From: Streptomyces capillispiralis
Lineage (GTDB): Bacteria > Actinomycetota > Actinomycetes > Streptomycetales > Streptomycetaceae
Direction of reading: 5' to 3'
DNA: 64,000 bases
Assembly (NCBI RefSeq): GCF_007829875.1
Contig: NZ_VIWV01000001.1
Span: 3,442,501 to 3,506,500 of the forward strand
The notes beneath the pieces were generated by a model that was not told the origin of the DNA, did not search any database, and saw nothing but the letters and a program-made list of their open reading frames with translations. Of this stretch, positions 24,401 to 32,560 are shown one piece after another. Made by a program: the position numbers and the translations under genes. Every line of letters starts with the position of its first letter. Position 1 is the stretch's first letter.

Positions 24401-24658
24401 CTTCTTCTTGTCCTGGAGGTCCTTGGCGTCCTGCGCGCACTGCTGGGCCTCGTCGCGCAGGGCCTTGGCCACCGTGCCGCACTTCGTCTGCCAGCCCTTC
24501 AGCTTGCCCCGGACGTCGTCCGCGTTGGGGCCCGACCAGGTCTTCATTCCGGTCGTGCTGTGGTTCTTGGCGCTGTCGACGAGTGACTCGATGTGGTCGG
24601 CCAGCGAACGCAACTGACTGGCGCGCTGGTTGAGTTCCTGAATTTCCGGATGTGCCAT
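24398..24658 (-). CDS. WXG100-family protein
   Basis: 86 residues: helix, turn MKTWSGPNADDVRGKL (Trp41, Gly43), helix, and a Lys-rich tail. This is the standard ESAT-6-like size and motif. Two cysteines (TKCGTV, QQCAQ) lie in the second helix one helical face apart. No clear YxxxD/E export motif follows the second helix. It is probably an ESX substrate or co-substrate served by the EccC encoded at 28-32 kb. It is a single leftward gene with its promoter in the gap to 24873. Confidence 0.8.
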   Translation of the reverse strand: MAHPEIQELNQRASQLRSLADHIESLVDSAKNHSTTGMKTWSGPNADDVRGKLKGWQTKCGTVAKALRDEAQQCAQDAKDLQDKKK

Positions 24659-24873
24659 AGCAGCCTCCCCCGCTGTCTCGACGGCCAGGATACGGTCGCA
24701 TCCTCCGGGACGTCGCCCGCACCCCCTGCCGCCAGTCGCGTCCGTATGCGCACGAGTTGTTCACCGGACGCCCTCAACCTCCCGGTGCCGGACAGGAACT
24801 GGGCGTGGTGCGATAGCGTCCACTGTTGCAAACGGATAGTCCGCTTGTTCCTGATGACACGGGGAGGATCGCC

Positions 24874-25134
24874 ATGGATCGCGGTGCAGATCTCACACGG
24901 CTCCGGGAGTTGTCGAAGCTCTACGCCCGCAAGGCGCACGACCTTCAGGTCCTGATCAAGGACCTGCAGTCGGCGACGGCAGACAGCTCCGGCTACTGGA
25001 AGGGCCCGAAGGCCGACCGGTTCCGGGACGACTGGCGCGATGTGAAGCCGACCTTCGAGAAGTGGGTCGACACGCTGAACGAGGCCAGCAAGTCCGCGAA
25101 CACGAGCGCCGACAACATCGAGCGCGCCACCTGA
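24874..25134 (+). CDS. WXG100-family protein
   Basis: 86 residues from ATG 24874 (GGGGAGG 7 bases upstream; the longer upstream frame has no ribosome-binding site). The helical hairpin has the turn GYWKGPKADRFRDDW (Trp42, Gly44). It is transcribed divergently from the other WXG gene at 24398 and convergently with a third at 25237, and is closed by a strong bidirectional terminator. A heterodimer with one of these neighbours is likely. Confidence 0.82.
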   Translation: MDRGADLTRLRELSKLYARKAHDLQVLIKDLQSATADSSGYWKGPKADRFRDDWRDVKPTFEKWVDTLNEASKSANTSADNIERAT

Positions 25135-25165
25135 TCCCAGGGCGAACCGCGCGACGGACGACCTT

Positions 25166-25212
25166 CCGGGGCGCCGGACCACACCCCCTCGGGGCTGGTT
25201 CCGGCGCCCCGG
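25166..25212. terminator. Bidirectional terminator between convergent WXG genes
   Basis: CCGGGGCGCCGGA (25166-25178) pairs perfectly with TCCGGCGCCCCGG (25200-25212), a 13-bp stem that can extend through CCA/TGG, with a CCCC/GGGG inner stem in the loop. It sits between two genes that point at each other. Confidence 0.75.
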
Positions 25213-25236
25213 CGGTACGCGCACCGGGCCCCGGTG

Positions 25237-25539
25237 TCAGCTGCCGTCGCGGTACGAGCGTGCCTCCGCCGCGGTCACCCTCTCGGGCTCGCCGCGCAGC
25301 GCCGCGTCGACGAGCGGCAGCAGCCTGCCGACCTGCTCGCCCAGTCTCCGGTGACGTCCGTCCAACTCGCGGTGCCAGGCACGGGCGTTCCTCCCCACCC
25401 AGACCTTGTCGCCGCCGATGTCCGCGGCGGGACCCCTGAGAATCCCGCCGAGATGCTCCACTTCCTTGGCGAGGTCGTCCCGCAGCTTCTGCAGCTCCGC
25501 CTTTCTGGGATTGGGCACGGTCGATTCAGCTTCCGCCAT
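25237..25539 (-). CDS. WXG100-like protein
   Basis: 100 residues from ATG 25539, with AGAAGG 10 bases upstream. N-terminal helix (RKAELQKLRDDLAKEVEHL), turn KVWVGRNARAWHREL (Trp47, Gly49), then a second helix with many Arg residues, ending SYRDGS. It is slightly longer and more basic than classical WXG100 proteins. The C-terminal ARSYRDG contains a tyrosine four residues from the end of a helix, loosely like an ESX export tail, but not a strict YxxxD/E. Confidence 0.72.
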   Translation of the reverse strand: MAEAESTVPNPRKAELQKLRDDLAKEVEHLGGILRGPAADIGGDKVWVGRNARAWHRELDGRHRRLGEQVGRLLPLVDAALRGEPERVTAAEARSYRDGS

Positions 25540-25579
25540 ATTAATATTACCTTCTGAAGTTCATGTCGCGCACTTGACA

Positions 25580-25609
25580 TTGCCCCCGATTCTCGGCACC
25601 TCATAACCT
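25580..25609 (+). promoter_or_regulatory. Candidate promoter for a leaderless transcript
   Basis: TTGCCC (25580-25585), an 18-base spacer and TAACCT (25604-25609, fits the TAnnnT -10 of the housekeeping sigma factor) end 6 bases before the ATG at 25616. That ATG has no ribosome-binding site. Together this suggests that transcription starts at or next to the start codon. A second hexamer, TTGACA (25574-25579), is too far from the -10. Confidence 0.4.
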
Positions 25610-25615
25610 AATTCA

Positions 25616-25936
25616 ATGTCAATGGTTGCCGGCGGTACGCCCGGGAGCGATCCCGAATACCTCGTTCTCCCCACCACCACCATGAACGGATTCCCGCTCA
25701 CCGACGACACCGTCGAGGTGACCCTCCTCCCCCTCACCGGGGCGGGCGGACAGGAGCGACTGGTCGCACTCGCGTTCACCTCGGTCGCCCTGCTGGTCGA
25801 GGCGATGGGAGAGGAACAGCCCTGGGTGGTCCTCCCCGCCGGCGAAGTCGGCGAGGCGCTGACGGGGTCCCGTGCGGAAGCGGTACTGGTCGATCCCCGT
25901 CCTGCCGTCGGCGCGGATCAGGGAGGGGCATCATAG
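25616..25936 (+). CDS. SseB/SAV_915-like small protein (hypothetical)
   Basis: A 106-residue soluble protein with short alternating strands and helices (YLVLPTTT, VEVTLLPLTGAGGQERLVALAFTSVALLVEAMG, PWVVLPAGEVGEAL, AVLVDP). The pattern of an F-T-S then V-x-L-L-V-E helix is that of SseB N-terminal/SAV_915-type proteins common beside Streptomyces ESX-like loci; the assignment is by pattern only. The stop overlaps the likely start of the next gene. Translation probably begins without a leader, at ATG 25616 or 25622. Confidence 0.6.
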   Translation: MSMVAGGTPGSDPEYLVLPTTTMNGFPLTDDTVEVTLLPLTGAGGQERLVALAFTSVALLVEAMGEEQPWVVLPAGEVGEALTGSRAEAVLVDPRPAVGADQGGAS

Positions 25937-25974
25937 TCGACCCGAATTTCTCCGGCATCAATCCGCACAACCTG

Positions 25975-27429
25975 ATGAGGACCATCAAGGACCTGGAATC
26001 CGGCAGCAAGGCGCTGCACAGCGCGAAAGCCGTGTATCTCTCCAGGTTCCGTGGGCTCGGCCTGGACACGGCACAGCTGACGGAGATCGGGAGGATCGCC
26101 CGCTGGGTGGACGACGAACTCCCCATGCTGCGCCGGAGACAGGCCCTGGCGGCGGCCATGGAAACGGACCGGAAGGGGTTCGGGAGCCGGACCGGGACCG
26201 GGACCGGGACCGGGACCGGGACCGGGGCCATGGTCCAGGTACGTGAGCCCGTTGCCGGGATCGGCGAGGCGAGAGCGGAGGGCGAGGCGCTGGCCGAGGA
26301 GATCCACGAGGCGGCGGAACTCGCCCCGGGCGCGGCGGGCACGGAGTTCCACCGGATCGCGGAGGTGCTGGCCGAGCACAGGGGGGACCCGGACTTCACC
26401 TCGGCGTTCTACGCGAAGCTCGACCCGGCGTTGCTGAAGGTGCTGCCGGTGACCGTCGCCGCCGCGAAGGCGCCGACGGCGGAGGCGGACGCGAAGCTCT
26501 TCGGGCACGCCTTCACCACCGCGGCCGGCGCGCACCCGCCCGCTCCCGGTTTCGCCAAGGCGGCCGCTCTCCTCCACGGTGACTTCGGCGAGGACGAGCC
26601 GACGGCCGTGCTCACCAGGGCACTCCTTCAGGGCGACGACATCGACCTGTGGGCCCTCGCCTGGAAGCACACGCAGATCGCCGCGAAGAAGCTCGGCGAC
26701 CCGGCGGACACGTGGTCGGACACCGCGGGGCTGCTGGCGTCCGTCCTCGGCATGCAGGCGAAGTACGCCGGTCACTTCTGGGAACGGTCGCAGAAGTTCT
26801 CCGACGAGGCGAGCCGGCTGTACCAGCGGCGCGTCAACAGCATGAGCCCGGAAGCCCGGCGGCGGTTCAAGAAGGACACCAGGCGAGCGGCCCGAGCGGC
26901 CAGGCAGTCCGCTCGTGAGGCGGAACGCCTCCTCTCCAAGTACGGGATGGGCTCGTTCTCCCGCTTGATGGAGGCATCCGTCGCGGAGGGCGGCGGCTGG
27001 CTGATCGGCAAGGTCCCCGGCCTCCGGCCGCCCAGCCCGACCACACTCTTCGGCCGCACCCTGCACGCCGGCGGCAAACTGCCGCTGGTCGGCACGGTGT
27101 TGACCGTCGGGGCGATCGGGTGGGACATCGGACACGGCGAGGAGAAGGACGTCGCTGTCGCGGCCAACGTGGGTGGGATGGCCGCGGGGACGGCTGCCAC
27201 CTGGGGCACTATGGCCACGGTCGCGTGGTGCGGTGGCCCTGTCGGGTGGGGAATCGCATCCGGCGTCGTGCTCGGCTTCGGAGCCGGTTACGCGATCTCG
27301 TACGCCGCCAAGACCGGAACCGGGCGTAGAGCGATCAATGCTGTCACCGGCGCGGCGAAAGACACTGGCGAGGCGATCAGCGATGCCGCGTCCGACGTCA
27401 AAGGAACGTTAAGCGAGTGGATCTCATGA
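25975..27429 (+). CDS. Large candidate type VII effector (helical N-terminus, hydrophobic C-terminus)
   Basis: 484 residues from ATG 25975. The same frame remains coding-like upstream (VDPNFSGINPHNL), and a strong GGGAGGGG lies 5-6 bases before an ATA triplet at 25933, so the true start may be that ATA. The N-terminal ~100 residues are helical (LESGSKALHSAKAVYLSRF; IARWVDDELPMLRRR), then come a Thr-Gly repeat (6 units), a long helical middle, and a C-terminal ~120 residues with glycine-rich hydrophobic stretches (LPLVGTVLTVGAIGWDIG; GGPVGWGIASGVVLGFGAGYAISYA). The layout parallels the WXG-headed gene at 16357-17595. No catalytic motif is seen; a membrane-active effector is the best guess. Confidence 0.65.
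   Translation: MRTIKDLESGSKALHSAKAVYLSRFRGLGLDTAQLTEIGRIARWVDDELPMLRRRQALAAAMETDRKGFGSRTGTGTGTGTGTGAMVQVREPVAGIGEARAEGEALAEEIHEAAELAPGAAGTEFHRIAEVLAEHRGDPDFTSAFYAKLDPALLKVLPVTVAAAKAPTAEADAKLFGHAFTTAAGAHPPAPGFAKAAALLHGDFGEDEPTAVLTRALLQGDDIDLWALAWKHTQIAAKKLGDPADTWSDTAGLLASVLGMQAKYAGHFWERSQKFSDEASRLYQRRVNSMSPEARRRFKKDTRRAARAARQSAREAERLLSKYGMGSFSRLMEASVAEGGGWLIGKVPGLRPPSPTTLFGRTLHAGGKLPLVGTVLTVGAIGWDIGHGEEKDVAVAANVGGMAAGTAATWGTMATVAWCGGPVGWGIASGVVLGFGAGYAISYAAKTGTGRRAINAVTGAAKDTGEAISDAASDVKGTLSEWIS
26191..26226 (+). repeat. (ACCGGG)6 hexanucleotide repeat inside a coding region
   Basis: Six perfect ACCGGG copies encode (Thr-Gly)6 between the N-terminal helical domain and the rest of the candidate effector. 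Because the unit is six bases, copy-number change alters linker length but keeps the frame. Confidence 0.85.
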
Positions 27430-27441
27430 AGTGGATCAAAG

Positions 27442-27990
27442 ATGGCTAGGAAGAAGAACCCTGCCGGCCATTACCAGGTGCCGCCCCACATCGTCAGAGC
27501 GCAGCAGCTCGCCGCCGAACGTCGGCCTTGGAAACCTCGTCCGTTGATCCCTCGGCGCCGCCAACTTCTCGGCGTCCTGGGGGCCTCCCTCGCCTGCGCT
27601 GGATTGGCCCTCGTCTTCTGGCTTCCCTCCCGCTCCCTGGTTCAAGAACTGCGCGGCAGCGGAGTCACCGTCGCTGCAGAAGTCACCGCTGTCGACAACA
27701 AGCCCAAGTACGTGAAGGTCGAGTTTCTCCAAGGCGAGGAGTCCGGAACCGAGGAGAAGCTGTGGGATTACGCCGGAATGCTCCCCGATGTGCATCCCGG
27801 CGACACACTGCTCGTCACCTACGACCCCGACGATCCGCACCGCGGTCTCCCCCACGCCTGGGTCGTGGACCCTCCCGCCAATCTGCCCGCATACGGGACC
27901 TCAGCGATCGCCGTGTTCTTCTTCGCCGGGGCGGTTGTCGGAACGCTCCGCCGCCGTCGGCTGCTGCGCACCGATCTCAGCCGTTCATGA
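27442..27990 (+). CDS. DUF3592-like membrane protein (candidate immunity partner)
   Basis: 182 residues with two transmembrane helices (about 42-62 and 152-173), a basic cytoplasmic N-terminus, and an exported beta domain between them: VTVAAEVTAVDNKPKYVKVEFLQGEE, then PGDTLLVTYDPDDPHRGL, the DUF3592-type PGD..V.YDP.DP signature. It starts 12 bases after the candidate effector and follows it in the same direction. Its 3' end overlaps the convergent EccC gene by 14 bases. A membrane protein next to a candidate membrane-active effector fits an immunity role; unproven. Confidence 0.65.
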   Translation: MARKKNPAGHYQVPPHIVRAQQLAAERRPWKPRPLIPRRRQLLGVLGASLACAGLALVFWLPSRSLVQELRGSGVTVAAEVTAVDNKPKYVKVEFLQGEESGTEEKLWDYAGMLPDVHPGDTLLVTYDPDDPHRGLPHAWVVDPPANLPAYGTSAIAVFFFAGAVVGTLRRRRLLRTDLSRS

Positions 27991-30900
27991 CCGCCTGGAT
28001 CGGCATGAACGAGCCGCCCGTCACGAACAGGCCGCTGCCCGTCGGGCCGCCGCCGCTGTTGGACGGGAGGCGGATGCCGAACAGTTCGCCCTCGGAGGGG
28101 CTCTGGGGCGTCAGCAGCATGCCGTTGCGGGACTTGCGGGCCTCGACGGCGAAGCCGCGGTACTGGCCCGAGAGGCTGTCGGTGGAGCCGGCCGCGATGA
28201 GGCCGATGCCGCCGTCGGCGCCCTTGCGGACGACGCTTTCCAGGGCCTCGTCGAGGCGCGTGTCGTAGAGGAGCTCGGCGTCGTCGACGATCACGACGTA
28301 CGAGTCGTCGGGAGCCTTGTTCACCAGCTCCTCCAGGTCGTCCTCCCTGCTGTCGGCGTTCAGCAGACCCAGCACGCCGTCACGCCCCTCCAGGTCGCGC
28401 AGGGGTGAGCGGCGCGGGGCGACCAGGACCACCGGTGTGCCGGAGCGCAGCAGCGTCTCCGTGGCGGCGACCAGGAGGGTGGAGCGGCCCGACTTGGGCG
28501 GGCCGGCGATGACGAAGCCGGGGCCGTTCTCCTCCAGGTCGATGCCGACCGGCTGGAGTTCGTCGCCGCCGACGCCGACGAGCGCCCACAGCGGCGACGG
28601 CGGTGCGAAGTCGGGGTCGAGGGCGAGGGCCTCGGAGGCCGTGATGCGCGACGGCAGCGCGTCGACCCGCATGGGACGCCGTCCGGCCGGCACCCGGCCG
28701 TGGCGGGCCGCGGCCCCCTCGGCGATCTCGCGCAGCGCCCTCACCTGTGCCTGGCCCGCGGGGTCGGCCGTGAGCAGGCCGATCTGGGTCTCGTCGACGC
28801 CGGTGTCCGTGATGCGCAGGGCTCGTCCCGGCGGCATGTTCTTCGGGACCTCGCGGGGCTGGAGCCCGGCCGTGGAGTAGTCGTTCGGGTCGGCGAAGCG
28901 CAGCACCAGGCGGTCGGCGAACGCGGACGAGACGTGGCCGCTCAGGCCGCTGCGGTCGGCGGTCATGACGACCTTGAGGCCCACCGCGGACCCCTCACGG
29001 AAGATGCGCTGGGCGGACTCGAGCAACTGGCCGTAGTTGTAGCTCTCGAAGGTGGAGGCGAAGCCCTCCCAGCTGTCCAGCAGGAGCACCATCCAGGGCA
29101 GGCGGTCGTCCGGGGCGGCGCCCGCGCGCTGTTCGGCGGCGCTGGACGCGCCCTCCATGGCGAGCAGTTGCTGCCGCCGCGCGATCTCCGCCAGCAGGCG
29201 CTCGATGAGGCGCCGGACCCGGTCCGGTTCGTCGCGCGTCACCACGGCGCCGACGTGCGGCAGCCGCATCAGCGGCAGCAGCGCGTTGGAGCCGCAGTCG
29301 ATGGCGTACACGTGGACGTCGTGGGGGGAGGTGCGGTGGGCCAGTGAGCCCGCCAGTGTCCGCAGGGCGGTCGAGCGGCCGGAGCGGGCGCCGCCGAGCA
29401 GCATGGTGTGCTCGCCGTGCACCAGGTCCAGGGCGAGCGGCGTACGGGACTGCTTCGCGGGCAGGTCGATCAGGCCGTACGGGATGGGGGCCACGTCGGT
29501 GGCCCCGGCGGCCGGGGCGGGGCCGTACGCGGCGAGTTCGTCCAGGGTGACCTGTTCGGTCAGCGGCGGCAGCCAGGGGCTGCGCTGTTCGCCGAAGCCC
29601 ATGCGCCGGGCGCCGTCCCGCACCGCGTCGACGAGGACGGCGAGGTCGGTGACCATCGTGCCGTCGTCCTCGGCCTCGGCCCGCTTGGGCAGCGGGCGGC
29701 CGTAGGCGGTCCAGGGCAGGGGCAGCAGGGTCGCCTTCGGGCCGGTGCCGCCGGTGGCGGGGCGGCGGCCACCGATGCGGGCCGACTGCACGCCGACCAG
29801 GGACTGCGCGCCGGAACGGACGTACATGCGGCCCGGCGTGGACTTGGCGATGGCGCCCGAGTCCGGGGCCTCGATGACGTCGATGGACTCGGAGGCGTCC
29901 GTCACGCGCAGCGCGATCCGCAGGTTGGTGTTGGCGCGGATGTCCGCGCTGACCACACCGGCGGGCCGCTGGGTGGCCAGGATCAGGTGCACGCCGAGGG
30001 AGCGTCCCCGGCGGGCGATGTCGACCAGGCCCGCGATGAAGTCCGGGAGTTCGGCGACCAGCGAGGCGAACTCGTCGATGACCAGGACGAGCCGGGGCAT
30101 CGGCTCCAGCTCGGGGCGGAGCTTGCGGGTGTCGTTGTAGTCCTCGATGTCCTTGGCGGCGGCGTCGAAGAGGATCTTCTCCCGGCGGTGCAGTTCGGCC
30201 GCGAGGGAGGCGAGGGCGCGCTCGGTGAGGTGGGCGTCGAGGTCGCTGACCATGCCGACGGTGTGCGGCAGACGGGCGCAGTCCATGAAGGCGCTGCCGC
30301 CCTTGTAGTCGATCAGGACGTAGTTCAGGGCGTCCGGGCGGTTGGCCACGGCCAGCGAGGCGATGATCGTCTGCAGGAGTTCGGACTTGCCCGCGCCCGT
30401 GGTGCCCGCGACCAGCGCGTGCGGGCCGTCCCGCCGGATGTCCAGCGCGAAGGTGCCGTCGGCGGCGACGCCGACGGGCGCCGCGGTCGTGGAGCCCCCG
30501 GCCTGCCAGATCCGCTCCACGTCGGCCCCGGTCGGGTCGGGCATGCCGAGCAGGGTCAGCAGCCGGGCGGAGGTGGGCAGGGCGCTGCCCGCGTCGTCCC
30601 GGCTGACGTCCCGGACGGGGGCGAGGGAGCGGGCGAGCAGTTCGCACCACTCCGGTGTGACCTGGTCGGCGAGGACGTCGCCCGCGGCCTCCAGTCCGTA
30701 GCCGCGGATGCGGACGTGGTGGGCGGCGTCCGGGGACCAGGCGACGACGGCCCGGCACTCCTCCGGCAGCAGCCGCTCGTCCTCGTCGATGCACAGGGCG
30801 AGGATCCCGTACTGCGGTCCTTCCGCGAGGAGTTGCGGCACTCCGGGTACGCGGCGCAGCAGGCGGGCCCCGTCGAGGACCAGCAGGACGTTGGGGTCCG

Positions 30901-32452
30901 GGTACAGCCGGCCCGTCATGGTGTTCTGCTCGCGGGACGCCTTGCGGCGGGCCAGTTCGTTGAGGAGTTCGTTGACCCGCCGGGTGACGCCCTCGGAGTC
31001 GAAGCCGACCAGCGCGACGCAGTCCTGCCCCTGGTCGGGGCCGGAGTGGGGCAGCCAGTGCACCCACTGCCAGTCGGCACCGGCGTCCGGCGTGGAGGCG
31101 AGCGACACCAGCGACAGGTCCCGCGGGCTGTGCAGCACCGCCGCCTGCACGCCGAGCCACCGTGCGGTGGCCAGGGCGCGGGCCCGGTCACCGGCGACAC
31201 CGACCACACCGAGTTCGGTGAAGGGCAGGGTGACGGGCACGTCCGGCAGGACGGGCGGCTCCGGGCGCTCCTCCTCGTACAGGGAGCCGCCGCGGCCCGC
31301 GACCAGTTCGACGTCGGACGGCAGGTTGCCGGAGCCGACCCGCAGGTGCAGGGCGTCCGGGTCGGTGAGGCGGCGCTCCCACAGGCGGCGGCGCGGTCCC
31401 GTGGCGAACAGCAGGATCTCGGCCGGGTCGGGGCTGTCGGCGCGGCGGGCGCGCTGCTCCTCCTTGGCGAGGGCGGCGAGTTCGGCCTCGTGCGCGGCGA
31501 GGTCCTTCTTGTACTGCTTGACGGACGTCTTGTGCTTCCTCTTGCCCTCGCGGTTCTCGCTGATCCACTGGGCGGCCATCATCAGCGGGCTCATCAGGCA
31601 GAAGAGCAGCATGTAGATCTGCTGGGTGAGGAAGTACATGCCGATGCCGAAGAGCATGGGCATGAACGCCATGATGAACTGGAACCGGGCCCGGTCCCCC
31701 TTGGTGGGCGGTACCGGCACCACGAGCCGCCGCCTGGGCCGCAGCGGGGACAGGCGGGGCGGGCGGTTGTAGGCGAGGCCGCCCTCGCTCATCGCCGACA
31801 GGTGGGCGTCCGGTTCGGTCACCCGGTCGAGGACGAGCAGCGAGTCGCCGGCCCGGACGACGCCGCCGAGCGGCCAGGGCGTCGCGGACGTGACCGTCTC
31901 GTCGTCGAGCAGGATCCCGGTGCCGCCCTCGGGGACGAGGGTGACGGTGCCCTTCATGTCGATGGTGATCCGCAGGGCGACGGGCGGCAGCGAGGCGTCC
32001 GTCAGCGGGAAGGAGCAGGTGGGCGCGGAGCCGACGGTGGCCGCGCCGATGCCCAGCCGGGTCACCCGGCCGGAGGCGGGACCGCCCGCCGCTCTCAGCT
32101 CGTACGCTCCGACCGGTTCGCCCTTGCGCAGCAGCGGGCCGATCGAGTCGTCCACCGACAGCCGCATGCCGTCCTGGAGGACGGCCGTGGCCGGTGCGGA
32201 CGGGTCGCAGAGCATGCCGTCGGCCCACAGGGAGGGCGCTCCGGTGGACGGCGCCGGGTGGCCGTACGGCAGGACCGGCGACGTGCCGGGCATGGCGACC
32301 ACGTTCGCGGGCAGGCCCGCGGAGCGCCCGGCCTGCCGCAGCGCGGTCGTCAGCGCCTCCGCGACATCCCCGGCTGTGGCCGTGTCCTCGGTGGTGATGA
32401 CGACGTCATGCGGCTCACCGCCTTCCAGTACGACCGTGACCCGCGTCTGCAT
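27977..32452 (-). CDS. eccC: EccC/EssC-type ATPase of type VII secretion (FtsK/SpoIIIE family)
   Basis: 1491 residues. A ubiquitin-like/YukD-like N-terminal stretch (about 1-110) leads into an FHA-like domain (about 110-225, TVGSAPTCSFPL), then two transmembrane helices (about 257-296) and three FtsK-like ATPase domains. The first P-loop is intact (GTTGAGKSE, Lys about 689, with VLVIDEFASLV as Walker B and ATQRPAGVV). The second (GGARSGRST, about 1022) and third (GPPKSGRST, about 1322) have Arg for the P-loop Lys. One polypeptide with an N-terminal FHA is closer to firmicute EssC than to split mycobacterial EccCa/Cb. It is the motor for the WXG substrates nearby. No EccB/D/E or mycosin is encoded in the window. 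Confidence 0.92.
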   Translation of the reverse strand: MQTRVTVVLEGGEPHDVVITTEDTATAGDVAEALTTALRQAGRSAGLPANVVAMPGTSPVLPYGHPAPSTGAPSLWADGMLCDPSAPATAVLQDGMRLSVDDSIGPLLRKGEPVGAYELRAAGGPASGRVTRLGIGAATVGSAPTCSFPLTDASLPPVALRITIDMKGTVTLVPEGGTGILLDDETVTSATPWPLGGVVRAGDSLLVLDRVTEPDAHLSAMSEGGLAYNRPPRLSPLRPRRRLVVPVPPTKGDRARFQFIMAFMPMLFGIGMYFLTQQIYMLLFCLMSPLMMAAQWISENREGKRKHKTSVKQYKKDLAAHEAELAALAKEEQRARRADSPDPAEILLFATGPRRRLWERRLTDPDALHLRVGSGNLPSDVELVAGRGGSLYEEERPEPPVLPDVPVTLPFTELGVVGVAGDRARALATARWLGVQAAVLHSPRDLSLVSLASTPDAGADWQWVHWLPHSGPDQGQDCVALVGFDSEGVTRRVNELLNELARRKASREQNTMTGRLYPDPNVLLVLDGARLLRRVPGVPQLLAEGPQYGILALCIDEDERLLPEECRAVVAWSPDAAHHVRIRGYGLEAAGDVLADQVTPEWCELLARSLAPVRDVSRDDAGSALPTSARLLTLLGMPDPTGADVERIWQAGGSTTAAPVGVAADGTFALDIRRDGPHALVAGTTGAGKSELLQTIIASLAVANRPDALNYVLIDYKGGSAFMDCARLPHTVGMVSDLDAHLTERALASLAAELHRREKILFDAAAKDIEDYNDTRKLRPELEPMPRLVLVIDEFASLVAELPDFIAGLVDIARRGRSLGVHLILATQRPAGVVSADIRANTNLRIALRVTDASESIDVIEAPDSGAIAKSTPGRMYVRSGAQSLVGVQSARIGGRRPATGGTGPKATLLPLPWTAYGRPLPKRAEAEDDGTMVTDLAVLVDAVRDGARRMGFGEQRSPWLPPLTEQVTLDELAAYGPAPAAGATDVAPIPYGLIDLPAKQSRTPLALDLVHGEHTMLLGGARSGRSTALRTLAGSLAHRTSPHDVHVYAIDCGSNALLPLMRLPHVGAVVTRDEPDRVRRLIERLLAEIARRQQLLAMEGASSAAEQRAGAAPDDRLPWMVLLLDSWEGFASTFESYNYGQLLESAQRIFREGSAVGLKVVMTADRSGLSGHVSSAFADRLVLRFADPNDYSTAGLQPREVPKNMPPGRALRITDTGVDETQIGLLTADPAGQAQVRALREIAEGAAARHGRVPAGRRPMRVDALPSRITASEALALDPDFAPPSPLWALVGVGGDELQPVGIDLEENGPGFVIAGPPKSGRSTLLVAATETLLRSGTPVVLVAPRRSPLRDLEGRDGVLGLLNADSREDDLEELVNKAPDDSYVVIVDDAELLYDTRLDEALESVVRKGADGGIGLIAAGSTDSLSGQYRGFAVEARKSRNGMLLTPQSPSEGELFGIRLPSNSGGGPTGSGLFVTGGSFMPIQAVMNG

Positions 32453-32560
32453 GGCGGTTCGTCCTCCCCGTCGGCCCCTGTGGCCGCGTTCGTCGCTTCG
32501 GCTGACGGAGACTACTGACAGTCCCCGGTGCGGTCGATGCCCTGTGCCGGCGCCGGGCCG

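Noticed and set aside
24401..24617. Continuation of the decayed lipoprotein frame across the WXG gene
   Set aside because: Beyond 24400 it is antisense to a well-supported WXG100 gene and no longer matches the parent.
26191..26226. Classical phase variation by slippage at (ACCGGG)6
   Set aside because: A hexamer keeps the frame, so it can change linker length only, not switch expression on or off.
29408..32518. A 1036-codon plus-strand frame opposite eccC (and similar frames opposite the kinases, tadA-tadC, the synthetase/thiolase, mqnE, UbiD and resB genes)
   Set aside because: All are antisense shadows caused by G/C-rich third positions; the opposing genes have complete, well-known motifs.
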